DNA of 64,000 bases from Piromyces finnis (Eukaryota > Neocallimastigomycota > Neocallimastigomycetes > Neocallimastigales > Neocallimastigaceae), in assembly GCA_002104945.1 (NCBI GenBank), contig MCFH01000022.1, forward strand, positions 620,001 through 684,000, written 5' to 3'. Both the position numbers and the translations under genes were made by a program. This document shows positions 25,713 to 39,325 of this stretch, in pieces; position 1 is the stretch's first letter, and each line of letters starts with the position of its first letter. A model generated the notes under the pieces. The model saw only the letters and a list, made by a program, of their open reading frames with translations, did no database searches and was not told the origin of the DNA.

Positions 25713-26492
25713 ATATATATAAAATTAATTATTAAAACATTTATACCATCGAAATAATTTAATTAGAAAAAGTTGACATGGAAATAAATTATTTTGAAAT
25801 TTTATAAAATTACCTTTTATGAAATTTAAATGATATTAGTACTATTAATCATCAAAATTATAAAGTTATTCATTTTATGAAATTTAAATGGTACTAACAA
25901 CATTAAGTTAAAATATCAAACTATTTTAAATTTTATTAAAAAGTAAAAATACACCAAAATTATCCACATTTAATTTTTAATTATTTTAATAATATTATTA
26001 AATATTCATCTTGCTAATCACCATACATAATACTATTATTAAATATTTATTTTGTTAATCACCATACATGAAAGATATTGATTAAAAAAAAAAAATACTA
26101 TTATATCATAAATTTGAAAAAAAAAATATTTATATCCTTTTATGTTAAAAATAGAATAAAAATTACACCTATTATTTAAAAAAAAAAACCATTTTAACAC
26201 TATTTTCTTTCAAATATACCCTTTTTTTTCTATTTTACTCAGATATTACACATTACACTTTTTTAAAAAAAACATTCTCCTCCTAGTTATATTATTTAAA
26301 GAAAAAAAAGCCTTGATCATAACAATAAAGTACACAACTATTTTGTGTATGAAGCATGGAAAATAAAGGTAAATTAAATATAAAATATAATTTTTTAGTT
26401 TAAAATTTTGCATCAACTATCGATTTGACTTTTAAAAAAAGTTGATTAATCCTAGTATTAATAGAAAAGAAAAAAGAAATCAATATTCATAG

Positions 26493-26528
<36 letters not shown>

Positions 26529-27294
26529 GAAACAGCTCATTCACTTTTTATTATTAAAAAAAAAAAAAAAAGAAAACGATGAAAAATAGTATAATAAAAA
26601 TTTTCTACAAAATTTTAATTACTTCTTGGTAATTTTAAATTTAATATAAAAAAATAATATATTATGGAATATAAAGTTTAATAAAGTATTTTAAATAGAT
26701 AGTATGGATAATATATATATTGGTTCATTTTTAAATAATTTTTTTCCATAATTTATCTCTATTAATATATATTTTTATATTTATTTTGAACGGCGGTTTC
26801 CAATAATAAATAATATAATTGAACAAGAATTTTTATATCTTTTTTTTTTTTTTTCTTTACTCTATTTTACTCTATTTTATTATATAATAATAGTATTAAA
26901 AAAAAAAAAAAGATAGATTTTGTAGAATAATAAAATATTCAAATTAAAAGATTCTTGTATTTATTATATCATTTATTAAAAAACAAAACAAAAAAATAAA
27001 AAAAGATTATTTATATTTTTAATCATATATAAAAATCATTTTTTATTTTTTTTTGAAAAGTGTTAAATAGTTTTTTTTTTTTTTTTTTTAACTTTGAATA
27101 ATAATAGTAATAATAGTAATAATAATTGAATATAATTATTAAACGTTAAGGCGCAAATCATTTAGAAATTAATAATTATAAATAAACAGTTAGAGACAGG
27201 ACAGAAAAAAAAAAAGATGATAGCAAGAAAAAAAATTCAAATGAATAGTTTTATAAAACTTTAAATTTTGACATTTTTTCATATATTTAACATA

Positions 27295-27325
<31 letters not shown>

Positions 27326-27554
27326 TATATATATTTCTTTTAAACATTTTTTTATATTATTATTAGTAAATATTTTAAAATTTGTTATTATTATTATTTT
27401 TTAACAATATATAATCCAATTAATTTAATTAATAACACTTTTTTATACCCTTGCTATATTTTTTTTTATTAAAAAAGTCAATACTAAAATAACCATTATT
27501 TGAATTCGTAGAAAAAAAAAACTTTAAAAATTATTAATTGAATAAAACTTCTTC
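25713..27554. other. Upstream region of the 27555 gene
   Basis: AT-rich, no gene. Two imperfect local duplications are seen: TTTTATGAAATTTAAATG at about 25817 and 25874, and TAATCACCATACAT at about 26015 and 26057. One short GC-containing motif, AACGGCGGTTTCC, lies near 26790. The promoter should lie in the last part. Confidence 0.5.
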
Positions 27555-30500
27555 ATGTCAAATTTAAATATGATTAATAATGAAAACATGATAAGCTCTG
27601 GATCTTCAAATAATATATCACCCCTTATCCAACAACCCTCAATTCAAGATTCTAATGATAATAGAATTATGGAATTGAGGGTAGCAGAACAATCTCTGGA
27701 TTTTTCTAATAAAAGTTTTTCAAGGTAAATACATAATTATTAAATACATTTCAAAAATTGATAAAATAATACTTTATAGAATAACCATATCAAACTTGTT
27801 CTTTGTTTCGTTTCATTTTTATTTTAATATTGTATCTATCTATGTATAACAAACAAACAATATCTATACATATATATATACATTATTAATAACTTTATAA
27901 AACGGACATTCTATTTTTAAATATGTTTAAAATACAAAATAGAGAAGTCTACATATACCATAAAAAACAGGAAAGATTTAAAAAGACGGTAATGGGTGTA
28001 CATACTATTGTTTCAAAAAAATTGTATAGGTTATCAGATTTAACACTGGAAGAATATTTTAGAAGTCGTTGGAAAATTTCAAGGTAAATTGAAGATTTTT
28101 TTTTTTTTTTATATATGTATTGTTAATTTAAAAATTTGTGTGTGGGTGTGGGTGTGTTTTAACTTGTTCATTAATATATATATTCTGACTTGTTCATTAA
28201 TACTTTTTTTTGTTCATTGATATTTTTTTTATTTATTTAAACTTGTTCATTAATACTTTTTTTTTTTTTTTAATTATAAAATTATCGTATAATTATCCTA
28301 AAATTAATTAATTGTCTATAGAGCTCGTAAGTTTAATATTTAGCCACAAAAAAATAAAAACATTTTAAATCTCAGCTAAATGAAATTTTTATTAATTCTT
28401 CATTATTTGTATTAATTAACCTTTAATATATCCATTGCACATTATAATATAAAGAGGTGTATAGATTCCTTGATGCAGGTAAAATAAAATGTTTATTATT
28501 ATGAGAATAAAAGTCTTTTTAAAAAGTTATCATGCATTTATTATTACAAATGTATCCTTATATACATAAATTTAAAATATTAATTTTTACATATACCTAT
28601 AATATAAAAATAAATAATCCTAATGAAATATCAATTTTACCTTTAATTTTACTATAAAATAAATAGCGGAAGTATTAAAAGTAAGTAAAATAGTTTAAAT
28701 CTTTTTTTTTTTTTAGTTTTGTTGATTCTCCTTTAGGTTAATCAAAAGGCAACAACAACAGTACTAGTTATCATAATAGTATTAACATTTTTTATTTTTT
28801 AATTATAAATTAAAATAAAAATAAATTGTAACGATAGCAATTGGATGAATTTTCATTTCTTCCAAGTCATGAATTATTATGTCGTACGTTGAAACAACAT
28901 GCAAAATGTCCAGAACATATGAAATATTTATGGGAAAGTGTTTTAGGTAAGGTAGGGGATCACCTAACTTCTATTAATAGTAGTTTAATATCAAGTACGT
29001 GGATGGAATTAATAAAGGATGGTAAGGTTGTTCCATTACCACCACAACATAAGAAAACAAAGAAAAGATCACGGAAAAGTGATAGTATATCAGATGGTGA
29101 AGAAGATCATCTTTCCACGGTGAAAATTATAAAGACAAAACATCCAAATCTAAGTAATGATGAAAATAAATTAGCCTTTAATCTTTTGGAATACAATGAA
29201 AAACAAATAAATTCAAATATTAAAACAAATAATATTGGAAAACGTACAAGTAACTATAAAATAAGTAATGAAATGAATCCTAATAATGGGTATGGTATTC
29301 ATCGTGATTATTATGATGATCGTGAGCGTGATATAAATTCCCATTATGGTCCTCCTAGATCAGAATATGGTCATTCTCCAACTATGCGTTCTCATCCTTT
29401 TAACTATAATGGTATGCCGCCACGTAATTCTATGCATCTTTTCAACTCCAGTTCTAATAATTACAATTATCCAAATTATGATTTGAATTCGCCGGAACCC
29501 TATTCTAAAGGTAGAAATGATATCCCTCTATCGAATAATAAATCACAATATTATTCTCTTGATACCACAAAAAATAAGGTAAGTGTATAAGAAACAATAT
29601 TAGATAGTAGAAGAAATAGATTCAAGTGTATGGATGAAAATAATTATTGGAACAACAACAACAACAACAAAAAAAAAAAAATTAATGAATTATTCAATAA
29701 TCTTTTCTCCTCACATCTCTTCCTTTTTTTATCTTTTTTTATTTCTAGAATATTCCAAATGACCGTTATTATAATGAAGGTAGTTATCCACCAGGCGATA
29801 GAGAACCAGACGTGTATAAATTCCGTGAAAATGATCGTCATCCATTAGGAAATACTATAGACAGAAATAAGCCACAAAATCCATCCTATTTTGAAGGTAA
29901 TCGTAATATATCACCATCTCTAAATAATGTGCCAAATGGTCATCCATCCAAACCTGGAGGTTCAGATCATGATCATTATGCCAATTATGATTTAAATCCT
30001 CAAGAATTAAGAAACCCTATGAATGATCCAATCCGTCCACCATACAAATCCGAACCTATAGCATCAAGTCAAAGATCATCACCTCGTCCTTATCTTGACG
30101 GTAATTGTGCCACTCCAAATGATCGTTATTATGATGATTATAATAATGCGAGAAACAACAATACTACTTTGTACAAATACCACGGCGATTCTAATGACAA
30201 GATAAATCATAATGGCTATAATCCATCCAATAAAATAGGAATGAACAGACCAGTATCGCCTGTAAGCATGAATGCCTCCCTTGTTTCAAGAAGTGAATAT
30301 TCATTATCCAATAAATCAGAAGTTTATGATAATAGTATTGATAGCAATTCCAAAAGAATTAAGCCATCCTATTATTATCCACATCCACCATCACCTACTC
30401 TAACCAGAGATACAAATTCCGTAAAGTATAATGAACCCTCGGTTAAAACAAATATTAAATATATTTCTTCCCCTATCAATAATGAAGTTAATCCACGTAG

Positions 30501-30639
30501 TTCTGAACTTAACGATAGTCGTAACCCAAATTCAAATCTTCCAAATCACTCCAAGACCGTTCTTAATTCCATTCTACCTAGTACAACAGAAAGTATGGAG
30601 AGAAATGGTACAGAGTATAGAAATTTAAGCAAGAGTTAT

Positions 30640-30670
<31 letters not shown>

Positions 30671-31917
30671 TCCCAAATGATCGTTATTACAAGACTAATG
30701 AGCCCGTAAGAAGTCATCTCAATAATGCTAGTAATGTCAATGCAACTCTTACGACGACAGTGACAACTACACCATCATCTCAAATAGACACTATGAAAAA
30801 TGGTTTTTCAGATGCTAGAGGATCCACACCTACTACCTTCAATCAAGATCCAAGATATACCACCAGAAATGAAGACTATCCTAAAAATGGACCATCCAAA
30901 TTTATACCACCTCATCAACTTACATCACCTCATAGCAGTCAAAATATCATTAGTCATCAAGGAAGTCATAATTTTTCTGAGGATACGGTTCAACCCTATT
31001 CCGCCAAAAGAGTAAATTATTCACCAACCCTTGGCATTAATTCACAGACTGATCCAAATCGGTTTAGTTTATACAAATTAAATTCTCAGCCAAATTCCAT
31101 AAGAAATCCATCACCGACCCTTCCTCCATTTTCTGTATTAAATAGTCAAGAGGTAAAAAAAAAAAAAAATAAAATTTTTTTAATTATTATAAAAAAAAAA
31201 AAAAAAAAAGAATAGGTTGATTAAATCATTTTTCTCATTCTTTTCTAAATCCTTTCTATATGTATATAATGATGAATAAAAACGCTCTATTTATTTCAAC
31301 ATTATTATTTATTATCTCCATATTATACATCATACCTTATTATTTTATATTTATATCTTTAAAAATTTTATTATTGTTGTATATAGTCATATAAAAATTC
31401 ATCGTCACTCTATTCAGACGTCCATAAAAATGAAAATAAAAATGAGCCATCTTCCTTTGATTATCGACAGGAAAATAGTAGTAATAACAACCAAAACAAC
31501 AACAACAACAACAGCAGCAATAATAATAGTGTAAGACGACCATTTAATGAAAATCCACCAGCAAATACTAATTTTAATGACTACAATTATCATCAACCAC
31601 CCATTCATAGTGGATCCCAAGTTACCAAAAGTAATCCAAGGGAACTTAATACCTTTCAAAATCCAGAACTTAATTTAAAGAGAAATGAAATACCCCATTA
31701 TTACCCAGGAAACGGAATACCATCAACAACAAATAAAAATGTAACAGGAGTTGAAACAAGACCAATCACCACTCTAGCAGGAACAATAAATCGAATAGAA
31801 AAGTATTCAGAGGATAGATTTTCCACAGCTAATAATAATAGTCAGCATCATCATCCTATCAACAATCCTATAAATAAAACTGGAAATGAAATTTTAACAG
31901 GAAATCCAAATTATTAT

Positions 31918-31960
<43 letters not shown>

Positions 31961-32040
31961 GCAGCAGCAGCAGCAGCAACAACAACAACAATAATAATAG
32001 AAATGGTAATAATGGAAGATATTATCATAGTTTTAAATAA
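27555..32040 (+). CDS. Large Asn/Ser/Pro-rich protein with putative DNA-binding domain
   Basis: Exons 27555-27724, 27943-28083, 28322-28326, 28455-28478, 28667-28680, 28838-29578, 29749-31152 and 31387-32040 sum to 3153 nt, 1050 aa. Residues 40-185 form the only ordered part: RVAEQSLDFSN, then EEYFRSRWKISRAQVYRFLDAAEVLKQL across five exons, then LPSHELLCRTLKQ, MKYLWESVLGKVG. The RW.ISRA..YR..DAAEVL pattern resembles helix-turn-helix segments near ParB-like proteins of bacteria and phages (WG.SRAHAYR.I.AA). A basic cluster KKTKKRSRK at 190-198 suits a nuclear localisation signal. Residues 200-1050 are disordered (Asn, Ser, Pro, Tyr, His), ending in Gln/Asn/Ser repeats. A transcription-regulator role is inferred. 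I cannot name the family. The micro-exons keep phase and restore the motif exactly. Confidence 0.8.
31915..32010 (+). repeat. Coding (AAT)n/(CAG)n tract
   Basis: In-frame trinucleotide run in the last exon of the 27555 gene, encoding Asn, then Ser (AGC) repeats, then Asn. It is likely length-polymorphic. Confidence 0.85.
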
Positions 32041-35000
32041 ATTTATTCATTCTTTCTATTTTGGTTATTATCTCTTTAGGAGTTAGATCATGGAATATAT
32101 ATACATATATCTCTTTTTATTTATATATTTTTTTTTAAATAAAATCCAATGTTTTACAAAGATAAAAAAAAAATACAGCTAAATTATGATTTATTCATTT
32201 AAGCAAAGGAACAAATATCAATAGGAAACAAACTTTTTTCATATGGAACATTGGATAAAAACATAAAATTCAATTTATTATATATGAAAAATATTTTAGA
32301 AAAAAAGTTTTATTAAAAAAAAAAAAAAAAAAAGGAAAAAACATATCTATAAACAGGATATTTATGTAAAAAAAAAAACAAAAACTTTTTTTCTTCTTCA
32401 ATTTTATTATTATTATTATTATTACCCGATATCAAAAGTTGAAAAAAAAAATAAAATCTTTTTATTTTTGTAAAAGATTTTTTTTTCTTCTTTTTCTATA
32501 TATATATATATTTTTCTATATATATATATATATATTTACTTTATAATTATTTAGTTAAAGCTTTATTTTTTCTTTATATTTCTTTTTATTAATATTATAA
32601 ATTTATAAAATGATAAAAGTACAATAAATACAATTTTTTTTTTTCTTTAAAAAAAAAAAAGAGTTTATTCAACAAAAAACAAAAAAGGAAAATCAAAAGT
32701 CAACCAACAACAAAATCAACAAAAAAAAAAAAAAGTAAATCTATAATGACAACAGGATGGATTTAATTTTACCTGTTTAAGCTTTAGATATACAAGCTTT
32801 TTTATTTTTTAATTTTTTAAATCTAATATTTTTATATAATATATACATATACTTTAAATATTTTATATTTATATATATATTTATATAATATACGATATAC
32901 GATATATACAATACATATATATACATATATATACATATAATACATCTATAGGTCTAATAAATATTTATAAACTCTATAAATTCATATGACTTTTTTTTTT
33001 TAATTCATGTATATACCTTTTTTTTTTTTTAAAAAAAAAGATATTAGGATCAATATAAATATAATATATTATCATTATATTTATTTAAACACAAACCATT
33101 TTTTTTTAATTGAAGTTTTATTAAATCTTCAATATAAATTAATTAAAAATTGTACATTATTTTTTATTATTATTATTAGTAGTATTTATTTTAATAACTT
33201 TATTTTAAATAAAGCAAATAAAGAAAAAAAAAAAAAAAACCCAAACCAACGCAATAGAACAAGTCTACTTTAAAAGCAACAAAACATTTTTAGTACTATC
33301 TCCAAAACAATTTCATTACAATTTAAAAAAAAAAAAAAAGTTTTCTTTTTAAAAAATAATTATAAATTTTTTCTTTTTTTTTTTTTTAAATGAAGGAATG
33401 ATGTTCATATTCCATCCATCAATGAAAATCATACACCATGAAAACTTTACGTATTTTTATTGGTAAAAAAAAAAAAAAAAGAATATTATTTGAATTTATA
33501 ATACTAGCAATCATTATTCATATACAACTTACTCGTTATCATCATCATCATCATCATTTAACAAATGGACACAAATAGAATTAAGAATGAACTAGAATTA
33601 TAATTAACAAGATTAAGGGTAAAATTGTAAAATTATAAAAAATTGTAGATAAAAAAAAAACAACAAAATAATAAAAATTTTTAAAAAGTTTAAACTTGAT
33701 TTGTTCAATTAAACCTAAAGTTTAACCTTAAAAAATTTTTGATTAACCTTAAAAATTCTATGGATTATTTCCTTTTTTGGTTTTATTACGTTTTAATTAT
33801 TTGGTACAAATAAATTTAAAAATGTATACATTAAAAAGGATTTTTTTTTTTTCAATTTTATATAAAAGTAAAGACAGCCATTGATAAAAGCAATTATTTA
33901 ATATAACAAAGCCTATTATTATAATAGTATTGTAATAGCATTGTATTAAATTTATGATTTAAAGGAATAATTATTTTTATGGATAATTAGAATAAGAAAA
34001 AAAAAAAAAAAAAAAGAAAAGGTAAAATTGGATTATCCATTGTATATTAATAAATTATTTTTTTTTTCAATGTAATTATGGATAAACCTTATAACTATCA
34101 TGATGAATCAGAAAAAGAAATAAAAAAACAAAAACATTTCTTTTTTATAAAAAAAAAAAAGTCTATATTTTTTTTTATTATAAATTTCTTTTTTTTTTTT
34201 AAATAAAAATTTATTTTTTTTATTTTTCTCATATTTTAAATTAAAATTATTAAAATTGATGGTAATTTAATTGAAAATTAAAGAAAGCTTTAATTTTTAA
34301 TTTGTTTACCAAAAAAAAATTTAGCCAAAAAAAAAATCTATGGCTAAGTAGTCAAAAAAAAAATGGAGAAACTCTACATTTAAAATCATAGAAAAAAATA
34401 AAAATAAAAATAAAAAAAAAAGAAGAAGTAAAAATAAATAATGAATTTTTTTTTTAAAAAAAAAAAAAAGAAAAGAGGAAAAATAATTATAGGATATTTA
34501 GGAAAGATAAAAAAAAAAGAAAAAAAATTTTTAAAGTTTATTTAAATTTTATAAATATTATTATTTTAATTTATTTATATATATATATTAATTAATTAAT
34601 TAAAAATATAATTTTAGTTTTTTTTTTTTTTTTATTATTATTGTTGCTTTTAATTAACATATAAAAGTTTGAAAAGGGCATTTTTATTTAAAAAAAAAAA
34701 AAAGTTTATATATAAAAAGTTCATTTTATAAATAAATAAATAATAATAAAAAAAAAAATTTTAAAGTTGGTTCAATGCATTAATTAAACTTTTTTCTATT
34801 TAAAATTTAATAAAATTAAATTAAAAATAATTACATTAATTAAATATTATTTTACATTACATAAATCATTGGATGATAATAAAAGTTGATTTTTTTAAAA
34901 GGAAAAGTGATAGTAGAAGGAAGGAAGGAAAAACCTATTTTAATTATATAATCCGAGGGAATTTATAATTTCTTTTTTTTTTTTTTTTACAATAAATGTA

Positions 35001-35613
35001 AAGGTAAAAAGAATAAGTAGAAAGAGAAAAGAAAGTTTGTAATGATTCCTTTTTTTTTTTTTTTTTATATTTTATATTTTATTTCATTATTGTATTCTAT
35101 TTTTTTAATTGCTGATGGTGGTCATATTTAAAATTAATTCTTTCAAATGAAAATTGAAATTTTTTGGTTTAATGATACTTTATCCAAAATGGCGATCCTC
35201 TATTTTATTTCTTTTTTTTTTTTTTTTATTAGTATTATTATATAATACAATGGGGAGGAGTGGAAGGGGGGGATAAAATATTTATGTATTTATTTATTTA
35301 TTTATTATATTATGGTAATAAACCATAGAAAGTGTTTTTTTTTTTTTATTTTATAATTAAAAAAAAAAAAAAAGAGGGTTTATTAATATGAGTAATGAAA
35401 CAAAAAGGAATGAATGAATGAATGAAAAATAAATAATAATAATAATAATAGAAAAAAATAGAGATAGATAGAGATAGATATAAAACGAGGAGGGTTTTTT
35501 TTTTTTTTTTTTTTTAATATTAATTAATTTCTTTTATTATTAGACATTATTTATTATGCCTTTTTTTTTTTTTTTTTTTTCGCAAGTAAAATAGAGATAA
35601 TGATACCTTTCTT
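32041..35613. other. Convergent intergenic region, 3.6 kb
   Basis: Between the 3' ends of the 27555 gene and DNAJC11. It is nearly all A/T tracts, with (TCA)n at 33538-33557, TATATA runs around 32500 and 32870-32940, and GAATGAAT at 35410. The open frames here are low complexity. Nothing gene-like seen. Confidence 0.6.
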
Positions 35614-36827
35614 TTAAAGTGTGATATCTTTTGGTAATTCAAAAGTATTATTAACAATATGATCTCTTAATGGTGCAAAGAGTGGTGTATTTTCACCAAC
35701 TTCTATTAAATGAATTCTACCTTGGAAAATATAAACTACTCTTAAAACTTTTTCTTTACCAAAACATGGATCGTAAAAACCAATTAAACTTGACTATTTT
35801 TTGTTTGTTTGTTTGTTTGTTTTCCCCAACAAATAGTATCGCCATTAAAATATATAAATAGATCATTTGGTGGTGGTGGATTGAGATTAAAAAAAAAAAA
35901 AAAAAAAAAATTAGTATCGAAAAAAAAGGATCCCAATTATAATTTATATAAATGTGGATACAAATAATACTACTATTGTTGACGAGAAAGAAAAAATTAA
36001 ACTATTTTATATACCTTTGAATAACTTCCTAAATGAAGTTGTGATTTATTAACCATGTTTTGTAATGGTATGGTGACATCAATAATTTCATCGGGAAGTG
36101 GTTTATTAGGTTGATTTTGTTGATAGGTTAATTTTTTCATCTTTTTTAATAATTTAGCATCACCGTATAAGCCTTCAATAATAATTAAACCATCATTTTG
36201 TTTTTCTATATTAATCTTTTTTTCAATTGTTTCTGACATTAAACGAATAGATTCTTCGGCTTCCTTCTTTCTTTGAGCTAATATATCAGAATTGGCCGTT
36301 TTTATGATATCAATTTTTCTAAACGAAGGAATAAATAAAAAGGATACCCGAATATTTACCCATATATTTTAAAAAAGAAATAGATACATAAATATAGGAA
36401 TAAAATAAGCAAAAAATTAAAAAAAAAAAAAAATAATATTACTGAAAATGTCGTTTTTTTTTTTTTTCCCCTTACCTTTTTAAATCATTCTTTTGATATG
36501 GAATTAATACATATTGATTAAAGAAATAGACTGCGGATAATGGAATAATAGAACCCCAGAATAAAACGTGGATAGTTAAATCGTGTGATATAATAATTGG
36601 AAGAGTAATAGTTTGTCCTAATCTACTATATCTATTAATGGAAAAAAAAAAATTTTTTTTTTTGAAAAGATATAAAATTATGAATCCTTATTAGTATCTT
36701 ATCATAGTAATAGTTTTTATTCTTATGCTAATAATTATTAGATTATTTGGATTATAATTCATTTTAAAAACATTTATTTTTTTTTTTTTTATTATTTGGG
36801 AAGCAATGGAAATGTGTCAATGAAATA

Positions 36828-36864
<37 letters not shown>

Positions 36865-37581
36865 TAAATTACCTTAGTTGTACAGAAAAACCAGCAATAG
36901 AAGAACAATTTAAACCAAAGCCGACACCACTAAATTTGGTGACTTTTCTATCAAAAGCTACGCCAAAGTTACCACCAGAGAATGAGGATAGTAATGCATG
37001 TAATTTTAATCTTAAATGTTTAGTTAAACTTTTAGCGTAGGATAATCTAATATGACTTTCCATTAATCCAACCTTTTGATGTTAAGAATAAACCAAAATG
37101 GGGATAATATATTTATAATAAAGATGATAATAATAGTTCATTAGAAATATTTTTTTAATTGAATTTTTTTTTTTATAATTATCAATTCATAGTATAGTGG
37201 TGGTCATCCTCAATCAACGTACAGTCACTGATCCTTGAATATTGGTTTTTCCTTTTCTTCTGATTAATGTGAGAGTAACAGAACTAGCTTCTCCTGGTTT
37301 TTGTTTTTTGCCCCATTGACCTAATGAATAATGACCTGTATTATATGAAATCATACCGGTATAATTAGGTGAAATTTGTCTTCCAGCAACAAAAGTAAAG
37401 TTTGGTGGTGCATCAACAGTTGACATAGTAGCTGTTGAAGTAATAAAACTAGTAACATAAAATTTCGAAAAATAAAATGGAATAAAAATAGAAATAGAAT
37501 AAAATTAAAATTAGTTATGAAATGTTATAATATACCTTTTTTTTTTTTTTTTTAATTTATTATTATTATTATCTTTCAAGC

Positions 37582-37636
<55 letters not shown>

Positions 37637-37666
37637 TAGATACGTTATATATATAAAAGATAATAA

Positions 37667-37716
<50 letters not shown>

Positions 37717-39325
37717 TTAATAATAATAATAATAATAATAATGGATTTATTTCAAATTTTAAATAAATAAAATTTTCCTTTTAATTCATTAAAAATTACT
37801 TACCAATCGGATGTGAAATTTTTTATAACTCTTCCTTGGATATAAGGTTGAGAACCGAGACAAGTTGATACTTCGGTGACTAAGGAAGAATTAATAGTAT
37901 GACTTAAAGTACCAATGACACTAACAATATTCATTCCTTGATGAGAAAATGCTTGTCCTGTGAAATTTATAGAATCTTTTGGAGTGATATCGTTCTTAGA
38001 GATGAAAAAAGGATTAATTATTTATACATATTATCAAAATTAATGATGACAAGAGAAATATTTTCATAAAAAAAAAAAAAAAAAAAAAAATTAATACGGG
38101 CATCAAAATTTTTGTTTAATCTAAAATAGCATTGATAGATAATCTTTTACTGAACAACTTTTTAATTTAAATTATTTTATTTTTTCTTTATTTTACCTGC
38201 CATGAATGGAAAATTAAGGTATTTTGAAGAATTGGTAAATGTAAGAGTTCCGCGAGTCCTCTAGTCACTGGTTTTGGTGGTGGTGGTGGATGTGCTGGCA
38301 TAGGATGCTTGCCATAGTGTGGATAGATGTGAGGTTGATTTGGTGCTACATAATGTGGTGACATAGGTTGACGAACTTGACCAGAGGCATCAAAAGTTAA
38401 TTTTATTTCACCTCTTGACTTTAATATATGTTCTAATTCCATTTCTTTTTTAAATTTTACTTGACTTTCAAATTCACTGAGAATCTATTTTTTTTTTTTT
38501 TTTAAATATTCCAATAATTTAAATTTCAAAAATTGAAATTTCATTTTTTATATGATAATTGAATATATTTTAATGATAAAGAAAAAATATATAAAAGTTC
38601 ATAATTTAGATAAAATATTTCATAGCTGCATATATATATATTGTAGGTTAAAATAATTACTTGTTCTGGGGTTTTATATAAAGGTCCAATATCCCAAGTT
38701 TTATCTAAACCTTTTTCTCCATATTTATCATAAATAATTTTATTCTTAGTATTTCCTAAAACTATAAATAATGTAGTTTATTATTTCGTTTTAAAAATTT
38801 TCAAAGTATATTTTATGATATAAAAGATGGGAAAGAAAAGAAAAATGTATTAGATATATCTATATTTGACAATATTTAGTATTCTATATTTCGAAATATA
38901 CTATCATAAGCTTTATTAATTTTTTGAAATTCTCTTTGGGCTACTGTTTTATTGATATCTGATGAATGCTTATCTGGGTGGTATAATATACATAATTTTT
39001 TGTATGCATTTTTAATTTCATCTTGAGTAGCCTGCGTATATAGCAATAACAATTAATTGAATTAATAATAATATTAATTAATTTTTTCTTTCATAATTAT
39101 TCAAGGGTTTTATATAAACTTTTAAATTAGTATATGTTTACTATTAATTTTATTTTTTCTTAAAATAACTCTTACAGTTTTTGGAACATTAAGAATGGCA
39201 TAATAATCCATTCCGGTTTGATTTTTTTCGATAAAATCGTCTAAATCCTCGACTTCATCTTCAACTATATTTTCTTTGGTATCTGAATAAGGATCATAAT
39301 TATTAAATTGTTCGTTTTCATTCAT
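35614..39325 (-). CDS. DNAJC11: DnaJ homolog subfamily C member 11 (mitochondrial, DUF3395)
   Basis: Ten exons on the minus strand: 39325-39176, 39031-38902, 38761-38661, 38484-38197, 37994-37804, 37448-37223, 37072-36873, 36631-36476, 36318-36015 and 35793-35614; 1926 nt, 641 aa. The J domain spans residues 39-120, with YYAILNVPKT, the HPD motif at 68-70 and KIIYDKYGEKGLD. A His/Pro-rich segment follows around 165-195. The rest matches the DNAJC11 body, ending with the DUF3395 signature DVTIPLQ...GFYDPC...KVLRVVY. Human DNAJC11 is 559 aa and associates with MICOS/SAM in mitochondria. This protein would help cristae organisation, as inferred from the family. Every junction keeps phase. The splice at 37448 was chosen over one at 37430 because only the former stays in frame. 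Confidence 0.9.
35794..36014 (-). other. DNAJC11 intron 9 with coding-like segment
   Basis: Directly before the last exon the minus strand reads, in frame with that exon, NPPPPNDLFIYFNGDTICWG and then a (TTTG)n-encoded KQTNKQ run ending in an in-frame TAG that forms the acceptor. No acceptor precedes it, and joining exon 9 to exon 10 directly gives the conserved family sequence, so I treat it as intron. Confidence 0.5.
37556..37740 (+). repeat. (TTA)n and (CTA)n microsatellites in DNAJC11 intron 5
   Basis: A TTA run at 37556-37637, then about 15 ACT/CTA units at 37671-37716 and further AAT units. It is wholly intronic. Confidence 0.9.

Noticed and set aside
33007-33273. 88-codon plus-strand frame
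   Set aside because: Low-complexity Ile/Phe/Lys sequence from A/T runs with no domain and no plausible neighbours in phase.
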